Program-made: the position numbers and the translations under genes
Assembly: GCA_947623455.1 (NCBI GenBank)
Contig: OX392529.1
Location: forward strand, 54,331,186-54,395,185
Reading direction: 5' to 3'
Origin: Mimachlamys varia
Lineage: Eukaryota > Mollusca > Bivalvia > Pectinida > Pectinidae
DNA length: 64,000 nt
Notes under the pieces: model-generated
Told to the model about the DNA's origin: nothing
The model's database searches: none
Seen by the model: the letters and a program-made list of their open reading frames with translations, nothing else
Shown: positions 43,801-52,500 of the stretch, piece after piece
How the letters are laid out: each line of letters begins with the position of its first letter
How positions within the stretch are numbered: the first letter of the stretch is position 1

Positions 43801-45638
43801 CGTCAAATGGATGGTACATGTATTTTCCTATAAAATACAATGACAGGTTTACAACCAGGTGAGAGGGTGGATCTCCCAGTTTAGTTGTCATGTATAATTA
43901 CAGGTTTACAACCAGGTGAGAGGGTGGACCTCCCAGTCTAGTTGTCAGCTATAATGACAGGTTTACAACCAGGTGAAAGGGTTGACCTCCCAGTCCATTT
44001 GTCATGTATAATTACAGGTTTACAACCAGGTGAGAGGGTGGACCTCCCAGTCTAGTTGTCAGGTATAATGACAGGTTTACAACCAGGTGAGAGGGTGGAC
44101 CTCCCAGTCTAGTTGTCAGCTATAATGACAGGTTTACAACCAGGTGAGAGGGTGGACCTCCCGGTCTAGTTGTCAGGTATAATGACAGGTTTATAACCAG
44201 GTGAGATGGTGAACCTCCCAGTTTAGTTGTCAGGTATAATGATAGGTTTACAACCAGGTGAGAGGGTGGACCTCCCAGTCTAGATGTCAGGTATAATGAC
44301 AGGTTTATAACCAGGTGAGATGGCGAACCTCCCAGTTTAGTTGTCAGGTATAATGATAGGTTTATAACCAGGTGAGATGGTGGACCTCCCAGTCTAGTTG
44401 TCAGGTATAATGACGGGTTTACAACCAGGTGAGAGGGAAAATGTTTTTCCACCAGGAAAGATGATGTGAATAAGTTGTGAAGTTAATGGTACTATTGCAA
44501 CTGTCTAGGCCAAACAAAAATGAACGTGTTAATCTGCTTTTTTTTTTCAAAGTTGATAAACAATGGGAGTGTTAGATACAAATAAAATCCAAAACCATAA
44601 ATTGTTATATGGCCTTATTTTTAGTCAAAGTACAAAAAAATATCCTAATGCAGAAAGGGGATGAAAAAAAATATGTAAACATTATTTCAATTATAATTTA
44701 GAAACAGAAATCATAGAAAATGCATTACCAACACATACATAACATAATTTCAAAAGGCAAAGTATACAAGTGAGTGTTTCAGCTAAACAGCAAAGTTTGG
44801 AATGATACACATCAAGCACTTGTTTCCTAATTAATTGAGGTATAAATCCAGTGCTCCAGGACTGTGGTACCTACCCCTGCTAAGATGTGGGTATCTGTTC
44901 CATAGGTTTTTCCAACTCTGTATTTTATCTGTGGACAATATCCTCGATACCTGAAACAACACTGGAAAAATCAGCAACGAGTCTTGGAGGGTTTAATGAG
45001 TATATATATGGTTTCATGTGGGAATGGATCTATAGACATTTTCATTTGCAACAAAAATATATCTTGACTTCAATTAGTATAAAGATGCTTATTGATAAAA
45101 TAAACTATTTCACTTTCAGTTTAAACATTACATGTTCAAAATTAATTAATTATTACAAAAAACAATTGATTTATTGTGAAACAGAGGTATAGTTGTTGTG
45201 CATTCATAATTATTAAAAAAAAAAAATTAGACAAAAAGAATTATATAGATATATATTTATTTATCATTTTAAAAGTATACAGGTGTGTTCATAATCTTAT
45301 AATCTATGTATTGTTTACAAGTAATCTCCATGTATAAATATGAATGAAATACATTATAAAATACGCATGCACTATATATATGTTAACGTTTAATAGTTTG
45401 GATCTTTCTGATTGTCTGTCATATATTCCATAAACACGGATACCTTTAATAGATAACCTATCAAAGCTGGTATCCGTTCTCATGTCCGCCGTGACAAAAC
45501 AGGTAAGTGTTACATACAGGTGTGAATAACAAGAAAATTACAGGTGACTTACCCAGGTACATGTGTCCCATCCCTGAGGGCAGCGAACGCGCGCCTCTGG
45601 TCCAGGGGTGGTCCCCCTCCGAAAGCTACGGTTGTCAT
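28770..45638 (-). CDS. CIMIP2B: CIMIP2B/FAM166B-like ciliary microtubule inner protein (7 coding exons, 303 aa)
   Basis: CIMIP2 (FAM166, UPF0605) proteins are microtubule inner proteins of axonemal doublets. Seven exons join with matching phases to 912 nt including the stop. The hallmark PGY-x-GY-x-P motif occurs four times: VPGYRGYCPQIKYRVGKTYG (from about aa 27), VPGYTGYIPRIPFKFGNTY (about 90), IPGYRGYIPRIKATEMGLGS (about 181) and IPKYTGYIPHRRFVFGNTYG (about 258). Human FAM166B (about 275 aa) has the same four-motif layout, with a strong first and last motif. The start is ATG 45638-45636 (MTTVAFGGGPPLDQRR) and the stop TAG 28772-28770. Intron 2 is 11.5 kb; an extra phase-0 exon inside it cannot be excluded. 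The gene is divergent to the TRPV gene. Family assignment is good; orthology to B rather than A or C rests on the four-motif layout only. Confidence 0.8.
29736..29833 (-). CDS. CIMIP2B: CIMIP2B-like coding exon 6 (aa 234-266)
   Basis: Acceptor GGCCAATTCAG was chosen because the nearer CTCACCAG would break the frame. Encodes VSHQTLKSAPPSFNRRLYVN and GMIPKYTGYIP; donor CCTC|GTAAGT, phase 1. Confidence 0.8.
30125..30469. mobile_element. CATA-ended inverted-repeat element, copy 3
   Basis: CATACCCGTTAACCCTCCCTC at the left; GAGAGGTCAACATCTTTG at the right. It shares the AACAAGTGTGTCTGGATCAA core with 12898 and 23646, and sits in CIMIP2B-like intron 5, just 3' of exon 5 in genomic order. Confidence 0.65.
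30499..30688 (-). CDS. CIMIP2B: CIMIP2B-like coding exon 5 (aa 171-233)
   Basis: Acceptor CTCACATTTCAG; encodes EDKRGLTEPPIPGYRGYIPR and GLGSRYNQTTKKGLELFVQE; donor TCTAC|GTAAGA, phase 2. Confidence 0.87.
31797..31955. mobile_element. TA-flanked CAGT-type MITE
   Basis: TA|CATTTGAACCTGGTTATC at the left and GATAACAAGGTTTAACTG|TA at the right. 159 bp, non-coding. Same type as 10244 and 13340. Confidence 0.65.
32079..32306 (-). CDS. CIMIP2B: CIMIP2B-like coding exon 4 (aa 95-170)
   Basis: Acceptor CTAACATTGCAG; encodes GYIPRIPFKFGNTYKEDCDH and the linker with DPEVKEKLNMYRDTHPTKS; donor GTCG|GTAGGT, phase 1. Confidence 0.87.
33061..33176 (+). repeat. Short tandem repeat, TTTTAATTGGTTGTTACAG
   Basis: Four to five imperfect copies of a 19-20-bp unit, next to exon 3 of the CIMIP2B-like gene in its intron 3 but not copying exon sequence. 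Confidence 0.7.
33358..33478 (-). CDS. CIMIP2B: CIMIP2B-like coding exon 3 (aa 55-94)
   Basis: Acceptor TTATTTGACAG; encodes EVQHRHPASVLASPIPVPPK through NMVPGYT; donor ACAG|GTAACA, phase 1. Confidence 0.85.
35634..35815 (-). mobile_element. SINE fragment, reverse
   Basis: Carries the SINE body in reverse (AGAGAAAAACCACTGACC, then TGGTGGAGGGCTAGTGGTAG); diverged, without a clear tRNA head. Confidence 0.6.
37472..37624 (-). mobile_element. SINE, reverse, with tRNA-like head
   Basis: Read on the minus strand: GGTTGCGAGTTCGAGTCATG (B box) followed by TATCCTTGAGCAAGATATTTT, a core motif shared by several animal SINE families. A separate SINE tail (TTTTGTTTTACGTCCTATTA) lies at 37135-37200. Confidence 0.65.
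38340..38584. mobile_element. Two SINE heads abutting head to head
   Basis: A nearly complete reverse SINE (38340-38552: tail TTTTGTTTTACATTCTAT, body GAGAAAAACCACCGAACTA, head CTCTCGGCCATTGTGGCC) is joined directly to a forward head fragment (38553-38584, GGTGGCCGAGTGGTTAATAA). Confidence 0.7.
38758..38954. mobile_element. Probable TA-flanked CAGT-type MITE, degraded
   Basis: The right end GATAACGAGGTTCGGCTG|TA mirrors a shortened left end TATACCTCGATAACG. Weak relative of 31797-31955. Confidence 0.4.
41020..41199 (+). repeat. 30-bp minisatellite, 6 copies
   Basis: The unit GTTAAAGATCTGGAAGTCTT + GTTTGGCGAA repeats six times without indels. Because 30 is a multiple of three, it gives an open decapeptide frame (VKDLEVLFGE) on the plus strand and one on the minus strand. 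There is no start context, splice signal or flanking coding sequence. Confidence 0.9.
42553..42790. mobile_element. CATACTTGCCAAC element, right end missing
   Basis: Matches 48128-48391 from CATACTTGCCAACTGTTTGA to GGGAGTCTAC, but lacks the closing inverted repeat. The open frames over it on both strands are shadows. Confidence 0.6.
43838..44437. repeat. 57-bp minisatellite, about 10.5 copies
   Basis: The unit begins ACAGGTTTACAACCAGGTGA and continues GAGGGTGGACCTCCCAGTCT + AGTTGTCAGGTATAATG. Each copy carries CCAG|GTGAG, a donor-like string on the plus strand (antisense to the host gene). 57 is divisible by three, so a 110-aa repetitive frame stays open on the minus strand. Confidence 0.92.
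44875..44950 (-). CDS. CIMIP2B: CIMIP2B-like coding exon 2 (aa 29-54)
   Basis: Acceptor TGTTGTTTCAG; encodes YRGYCPQIKYRVGKTYGTDT then HILAG; donor GGG|GTAGGT, phase 0. Confidence 0.85.
45553..45638 (-). CDS. CIMIP2B: CIMIP2B-like coding exon 1 (aa 1-28)
   Basis: ATG 45638; encodes MTTVAFGGGPPLDQRRAFAA and LRDGTHVP; donor CCTGG|GTAAGT, phase 2. Open frames in other registers over this GC-rich exon are shadows. Confidence 0.8.
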
Positions 45639-46180
45639 TGTACTGCGGTGGCTGAGACAGGTATCCCGAGTTCGATATCCTATCTATACACGTATTACGA
45701 TACTTGTTTGGATATGGCCCTCGGTCGTCTAGGGCGCCTCGAGTTGCTAAGGTGTTACACACCTCGCTGAGCAGCCAATGAAAGGTAGATTAAATGCCCA
45801 ACTCGGCGCTGATATCACGAAGGGGTATACACGCGACACGTTTACCTGTCTTGGAGCAGAGCGCGACTTCATCACAAATGTCCTATAATGGTGTATATGA
45901 TTATGAATGCTACTTTAGTTCGGTCCTCTTTGTCTTAATGTGATATACAACACAAATTGGATGATAAATTGGTACGTTCTTCTGTTAAAATAAAAATAAC
46001 ACGGTAGGTAGTTTACACTGGGAGATGTTTGCTCGTTGTCACACTATTAACGACAGTGTCACCTGTACCAGTTGGGGACACCGGAAGCTCGGCAATACAC
46101 ATGCGTAATTGACTATTTACCTGTGACACAAAAACCAACATGGCCGTGCAGTTTGACAGGTGAGAAGACCAGATAGAAAG
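45639..46180. promoter_or_regulatory. Divergent CIMIP2B-like/TRPV promoter interval
   Basis: 542 bp separate the two start codons. A CCAAT pentamer occurs at about 45774 (AGCCAATGAAA). A short upstream frame, ATG GCC GTG CAG TTT GAC AGG TGA (46140-46163), precedes the TRPV start and is out of frame with it; its CAG|GTGAGA could also be a donor. No clear RFX X-box was found by eye. Confidence 0.5.
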
Positions 46181-46544
46181 ATGGGTAACACGACTGTTGT
46201 CGCCTCCAATGTGAAGGCACAGGGGGACAGCGACGTGAAAAAACTCTACCAGCTTGTCGATCTAAAAGGCGGTGGTGAGCTGATCGATCTCATGAAAAGG
46301 GCAAGATGGAAAAAGAATTATAAAGAAATTGATGAAAAAATACAGACGGACGTCAAAAAATTTCTCTATAATGATGGCGAAGGGAAGAAGGTTCCTATCA
46401 TCGACCTTATCATGACCAGGAGTAAGGAGAGGAGCAGCAACAAGCCCAAAATTAACAAAAACAAACAGGAGAAGGACAAAGAACTGGCGATGATTGACAT
46501 GAACTTCCCTGACGGCCAGGGCAACTACCTTCACAACAAACCAG
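46181..46544 (+). CDS. TRPV coding exon 1 (aa 1-121)
   Basis: ATG 46181 (AAAGATGGG); encodes the pre-ankyrin region ending QGNYLHNKP; donor CCAG|GTAAGC, phase 1. Confidence 0.9.
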
Positions 46545-49500
46545 GTAAGCAGCTGCTGGACCAATGGCGACACGGCTCACTGGTTACGGGACGTTCTTTA
46601 CACGTCAGTGTTATCACAAGTATGGTAGTGAAGCATGTCATAATCACATTGTAGTTAAGGAAAACTTTTACTGTTTGTTGTTTTAACTATTTATGAAATA
46701 CTGTACTTACCAGATTGTGTGTATACTGTATAAATGACATTTCTTTTGATACACAACAGCAAGTAAAAAAAATATGCAACAGCTAAGTAGTTGATTAACA
46801 AGCATGCATTAATTATATTACTTAATTGTAAATATATGTTTATGGAGTTAATGTGTTCATTTAAAATACTTTCTCAAAACAAAATAACTATTTTCTGAAA
46901 ATGAATAATTGACAAGACTGTCTAATTTCTAGTAAAGTGCCGAGTTTGGCAGATTTTACCTAAATTTAATGTGCAAGCAAAGCAAATCAATATGAAAATG
47001 AGCTAAATATTCTACCACAGTATTTTTTGAAGGAAGTGAGCATTAGGCCCAGGGATATAATTTTAAATATGTAAAGTATCTATACGCTTCATTTTCCCAT
47101 TGATATATTAATTAAGCTATAGTGGTATATCCCAAAACAATGTGACTTTGACATCAAATTGGTCTTTGACCTTGACCTCAAGAACTGAATAACTTTCTGA
47201 CCACATTTTGGTTATTGTTCAATAAATAGACAACTGACTTTAGGTAGATGTGAATGACATCAGACAGTAGCTATAGCTACACTTAGGAAAGCATTAATTG
47301 TGTCACAGCATCATAGACATATGAGACAAAACAAGGTCACAATGACCTCCATCTTTGATTTTGAATTCTAAACAATTTTTTCAGGAACATGATCTTAGCT
47401 GAGCTGTTTACTATCATAATGAACTTTGTATACATATTTGAAGGTGCAGTATGACGTGACATTTATAAACTAGGTCATTGTGACCTTGATTTGACCTTAT
47501 ATAAACCAATGACATGTCTTAAAATAGCGTTTTATTTTGAGAATATTCTACCTGGTTTCTGATTCCTTAATGGTCTGCACTATATGTAAATTATAATGTT
47601 AAGATACATCATGGGGGATGTGGTGGTCATGCAGATCCTAAAATAATAAAAATGAGGTCAATGTAACCTCAATTTTATCTTTGACCTACATACCTTTAAC
47701 TATTCCACAAATGGGCTTCAGATATGAGCTGGGGGCACCAGTGAATTAAGTCCTGAGGCTCGGAGCTAAATCTTACTTTTTATTCAGTTACAGAATAAAT
47801 ACTTAAAAGTTAATGAACGTTTTCTTATGTTTCACTTGTATATTTTACTTCTTCAAGTGATGAAATTAAATCAGAAATGTGTAGGGTATATTAAAAACAC
47901 TATTTTATTTTACATTTTGAAATAAATTCTTGCATGTATACATCAGTACACTCATTACGTGGCTTCAAAAATTTGCCAATTGTAACTTTTTACAAAATGT
48001 AACTTTTAAAATTTAACAAATGCATGCCATGTAGTTTCAAATAGATATTTAATATACCAGTTTGTGATGTAGAATAATTACTAATGCTGAATAAAATTTA
48101 TATTTGTTATTTTGCATGAACAAAGTCCATACTTGCCAACTTTTTGAAATTTCCATGGGGGAGATAATTTTTAATGCATGCTCAGAATTTAAAGCATAAA
48201 TAATATGTGTGAATGTACACCAAAAGGAACAATAACACTTTTAAATGGCTTCTTTTGAGCTGTTCTATCAGATGAAAACATCATATCTGAAAAAATAGTA
48301 ATAGTTAAGCAAATTAATTGGCTGAAAATGCAGAATTTTAGGCTTCAAAATTGGGAGTCTCCCTCCTAAATAGGGAGGGTTGGCAAGTATGAAAGTCACA
48401 CATTTGAAATATCTATTATTCACTTTTGTTTGTAACACAATTGCTTTCAGACGGCACTTCACTGCCAGGTATGTATATTGAGGTTGATGGTGAATATTGT
48501 CATATTTGTATGAATTATTATGCACTTCTGTAAAAATATGTTCTTTCCCCCACTATTTGTGTTGTCAGTGGTGTCCTGCAAACACTGAGAGCTTTCTGTA
48601 CACTTTGCATTAAAACCTAGTTGTCCTGCATTCTGTGCTTGCAATGTTATGTACAATTGTACCTATATATATGAGCCAGAGTGTTCCTGCTGTAATGTAG
48701 ATTATTCATTGAGATGATGTCTGCATAATTCATGATATCAAGTAGGTATAGTCGTATATCCATCAGCAATAGCTGTAATATATCAGTGCTACCGTATGGA
48801 CTGTCTTAAATTAATACTGTATTCTGCTGAAAATAGTAGTTGACCAATGCAACAAAATGTGAACACCCAAAAGAAATGCTGTACTGGTTTTTTTTGTTTT
48901 TGTTTTTATATATATATATAATATAAAAGATCTATGACTTAATAGATACAATAAAAATATATTTCTCATTCAGACATCTGAACCCAATACTGTTTCTCCT
49001 GCACAAATCGCATTGCTGTTACAGAAAGCCTTATTACGTACATTAACCCTTCCAAAAAAAAAAAAAAACAGTCTAATACAAAGAGTTTAATTCAGTTTTC
49101 AGATTTACACAGGTTTACATATTCCTTATGGTTCCCTTAAGAACTTTCTATTTACAGTAAAATTAATGTATTTGTATGTGACTATAAGCCTATGCATATT
49201 ATATATGTAACACATAAACATTGAATGTTCATGGTTTTGGTAAAATTTTATGAAGTTGTCTCTGCAATTCCTAATTCTTTATACATGTATTTCATAATCA
49301 ATATCCGTCTACGGTCCAGAAAACTGATAATAAATTAACTTCTTGCTCTACTTATTATGAATAATCTGTTTTGATTAATCTTAAAGCTGACAATGCAAGT
49401 TAAAAGCTTTCAATAAAGATTTGAAAAAAAAATATTCAGATTGTGATTACTCCGAATAGTTCCGAGATGTTCCCTACATTGACCATGTGTCTTCCGGTTT

Positions 49501-52500
49501 TCGTAACCAAGGAAGTGGCAGACATTTTTGATTTATCCTTGCTTGGTAACGTGTGTAGACAACCTTGGGTATAAAAGCACCGATGTTGTAAAACCGGTTT
49601 CATTCCGACACTGCCCTCTCTATGTAGCACGTCTTTTACAGTTACAAATAGTCTGTACACATGACGTTACGGCTCGTTTCGTGTTTTTTTTACGAATATG
49701 GATATTGGAAAGCTATATAATAAATATGAAATGAAATTGTAATAAAAACATCCATGTCCCCATGAAACTTGCAACAAAATAACACAACACAACTATGTAA
49801 TATATGTTGCAAGTGAAACAAACAAATGGCTATTTAACGCTTATGCCTACCTTTTTGATATCCAACTAGTACTAACATCCAGCGTAGAAACCATAATAAA
49901 TCCACATAAGTCCATGAGAATGGTCCAAATATATCATTTCACATTGTTGACTACACACCTGGGTGTGCCGTGTTTTACACGTGTTTGCTTGTCAAGCGTC
50001 TACATGACCAAGACTAAGAGTTTGTACGTGGATGCGATTATATGCACGTGAAAGACCGGCGATATATATTGGATTTATGGAAGTATTTTCAGTGATATAC
50101 CTTTTATTTCGGATACGCAATTTCAAGAATGTGTTATTAGTAACAGCCAGCATGGCAGTATTATGGTTCAAAGTCTAAAGGTGAGTGCGTTTGATTTTTG
50201 ACAGCGGTTGCCGAGTGCGCAGAGCACTGAATGTTGTGACGGTCAGGAGTACTTTGAAAACCGGTTCTACAGGCTATGACCTTTATATACCCATCGGGGT
50301 CCATACTCGTTACCAAGCAAAGGCAAAACTAAAATGTCGGCACTTCCTTAGAAACGATGGTCGGAACAAATAGGGGCGATCTCAAAACCAGAAAAAAATC
50401 CAACTTTTTTTAAAAAATATTAATTGAAAGCTTTTTAAGTTGCATTGTCAGCTTTAAGATTGGTCTTGCGTACTACAGACATGTCATATGACAGGTTTTA
50501 ATTTGCTGTCCTCCAAGGTGTTTAAACAGTTAAGGTTCTCCAGTCTTGTTTATTTCTTCCTGTTGTAACTAACAATTTACAGATTAAATAATTAATAGAA
50601 AAATTACATATAATTAGTCCTAGCAATTATAAGTGGACATTTAGGGGAATTTTGATTAATCCCTCTCTGTATATATATATATATCAATCATGATCTACCG
50701 GTATTTGAAATGATTATTTCAGATATCTAATAACAATAGTACATTAAAAATGAAGGTAACAATAATATAATGTCAATACTATTACATGAAACAGTCAGGT
50801 CATCGTTTGTGCATCAAGGGAGATAACCCATTTTAAATGATGAAGGGAAGATTTCTACCATAGGTTTTACATCTACAGAAATGTTCAGTGTTGTTTTGAT
50901 TATAGCTTTTTCCTTTTGTGTTTTATTGTTTATTTTAAATTTATTCTTTGTTGTGTGTAAATATTTTTATTCTTTGTTGTGTGTAAATGTATAAGCAGTG
51001 TGCTTTGTTTTAAATTAATGACTATAATTGGCTTTAATTATTCATTTATTAATCAGCATTTTGTTTGTTTTTTTTTATGTTTTTTTATTTTTTTCATTTC
51101 TGCATACATACATAAAGTGTATATACTGTACAACATATATATTGTATTTTTTGTGATTCGGCTTGCCAGATTTCCTGTTTCTTATCATAGAATTTCTTTT
51201 GTCTTTCAAAATCAGTTCAACCTAAATTGGACAATATATTTTACTTCTAAACCAACAGGTGAAGTCGTTCACTTATATGTATGGAAGGGTTAATTAAAAA
51301 AAGAAAAAAGTTAAAATTTTGATATTTTGTAGCGATAAGCAAATTTTAACTATAAAATTGTCTTATTAAGTGATTACAGAATATGAATTTGATAATGTAA
51401 TGATATTTTGTTCAGACTGTAAATTCCATAAGACTTGCTGGGTGCTTGATATGTAATGATATTTTGTTTAGACCGTGTATTCCACAAGACTTGCTGGGAG
51501 TTTAATATGTAATAATATTTTGTTTAGACCGTAAATTCCGTGAGACTTGCTGGGACCTAAATGAGAGAGGAACCGTCGGAGAGTCTATCCTCCATCTCTG
51601 TCTACTCAATGCCTCGGCTATCCACGCTGACCTGGCGAAGCGGCTCCTCCAGGCCTTCCCCAAGCTCATCCTCGACATCTACACCAGCGAAGAGTATTAT
51701 GGTATGTATGTCAGGGATACCATAAATAAAGGGAGATAACCCTAATCTGTAATTAAACAGATACTGAGATTACTTACCCATAGACTCCCATGTTATGTAA
51801 ACATATACAGTGTTCGCTCGATTTACCACCACCTTTCGTTCACAGCAATTATGGCAGTATAACGAAGGTGGTGATAGTATCGAATTATGAAAATTATTAC
51901 CAAGAATTAAATTGCATAATAGATTGCATTTCGAACATTTTATTAAAACAAACGTAGTATTATATCGTCATATAGATCTACATTGGCACAAATTTATATC
52001 TGAAAATAGTTATTGATCTACTTTTGCCATATGCCAATCCAAATGGAACTCTTAATATTTCCTCGATCTCCAAAAACAGAACCATGTGGCATTACCGTTG
52101 AGGAAAATGTAAAGCGATTCGGGACATTTGTATTTTAAAGAGTGTGGCGGATGTCGATATGGGAGGGTGGCGAACTTAACGAGGGAATTATATAGAAGGG
52201 AAATCTGCTTTAGAAGTTTAGGTGGCAGTATGCGAGGGTGGCAGTAGATTCGGGTGGCGATAGGTCGAGGGTACACTGTACATTGTAGGTATCAATCTTA
52301 TATCAATGAGTCACCTTACTAAAGCTCAAATATATAAAGATTTATCATGATAATTGTTAATTATATACCTTTTTGTTATAATAATTAACTAAATTAGATT
52401 ATTTTTCTAAGTTCATATAATAACAATTATTGTATACTAGAAAAATTGATTGAGGAACTTTTCAAATTACCTTAATGATGAACAAACCATATTTTTCCGG

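Larger units (their letters stand above)
33479..44874 (-). other. CIMIP2B-like intron 2 (11.4 kb)
   Basis: Contains SINE fragments (35634-35815, 37135-37200, 37472-37624, 38340-38584), a TA-flanked element (38758-38954), a 30-bp minisatellite (41020-41199), a 57-bp minisatellite (43838-44437), AT-rich stretches (41700-41800) and a partial CATACTTGCCAAC element (42553 onward). I found no further exon. Confidence 0.6.
46545..51527 (+). other. TRPV intron 1 (5.0 kb)
   Basis: Holds a CATACTTGCCAAC element (48128-48391), a 1.1-kb long-TIR foldback (49378-50461), a TA run (48907-48920), a doubled TTTTATTCTTTGTTGTGTGTAAAT motif (about 50940-50990) and the acceptor array at its 3' end. No other gene seen. 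Confidence 0.6.

Noticed and set aside
44120..44452. 110-aa repetitive frame on the minus strand (LGGPPSHLVINLSLYLT repeats)
   Set aside because: The 57-bp minisatellite is divisible by three, so the frame stays open by arithmetic. There is no splice or start support, although it lies in a minus-strand intron.
45507..45770. Plus-strand frames of 60-87 aa over 45507-45770
   Set aside because: Shadows of the GC-rich CIMIP2B-like exon 1, whose minus-strand frame joins correctly to exon 2.
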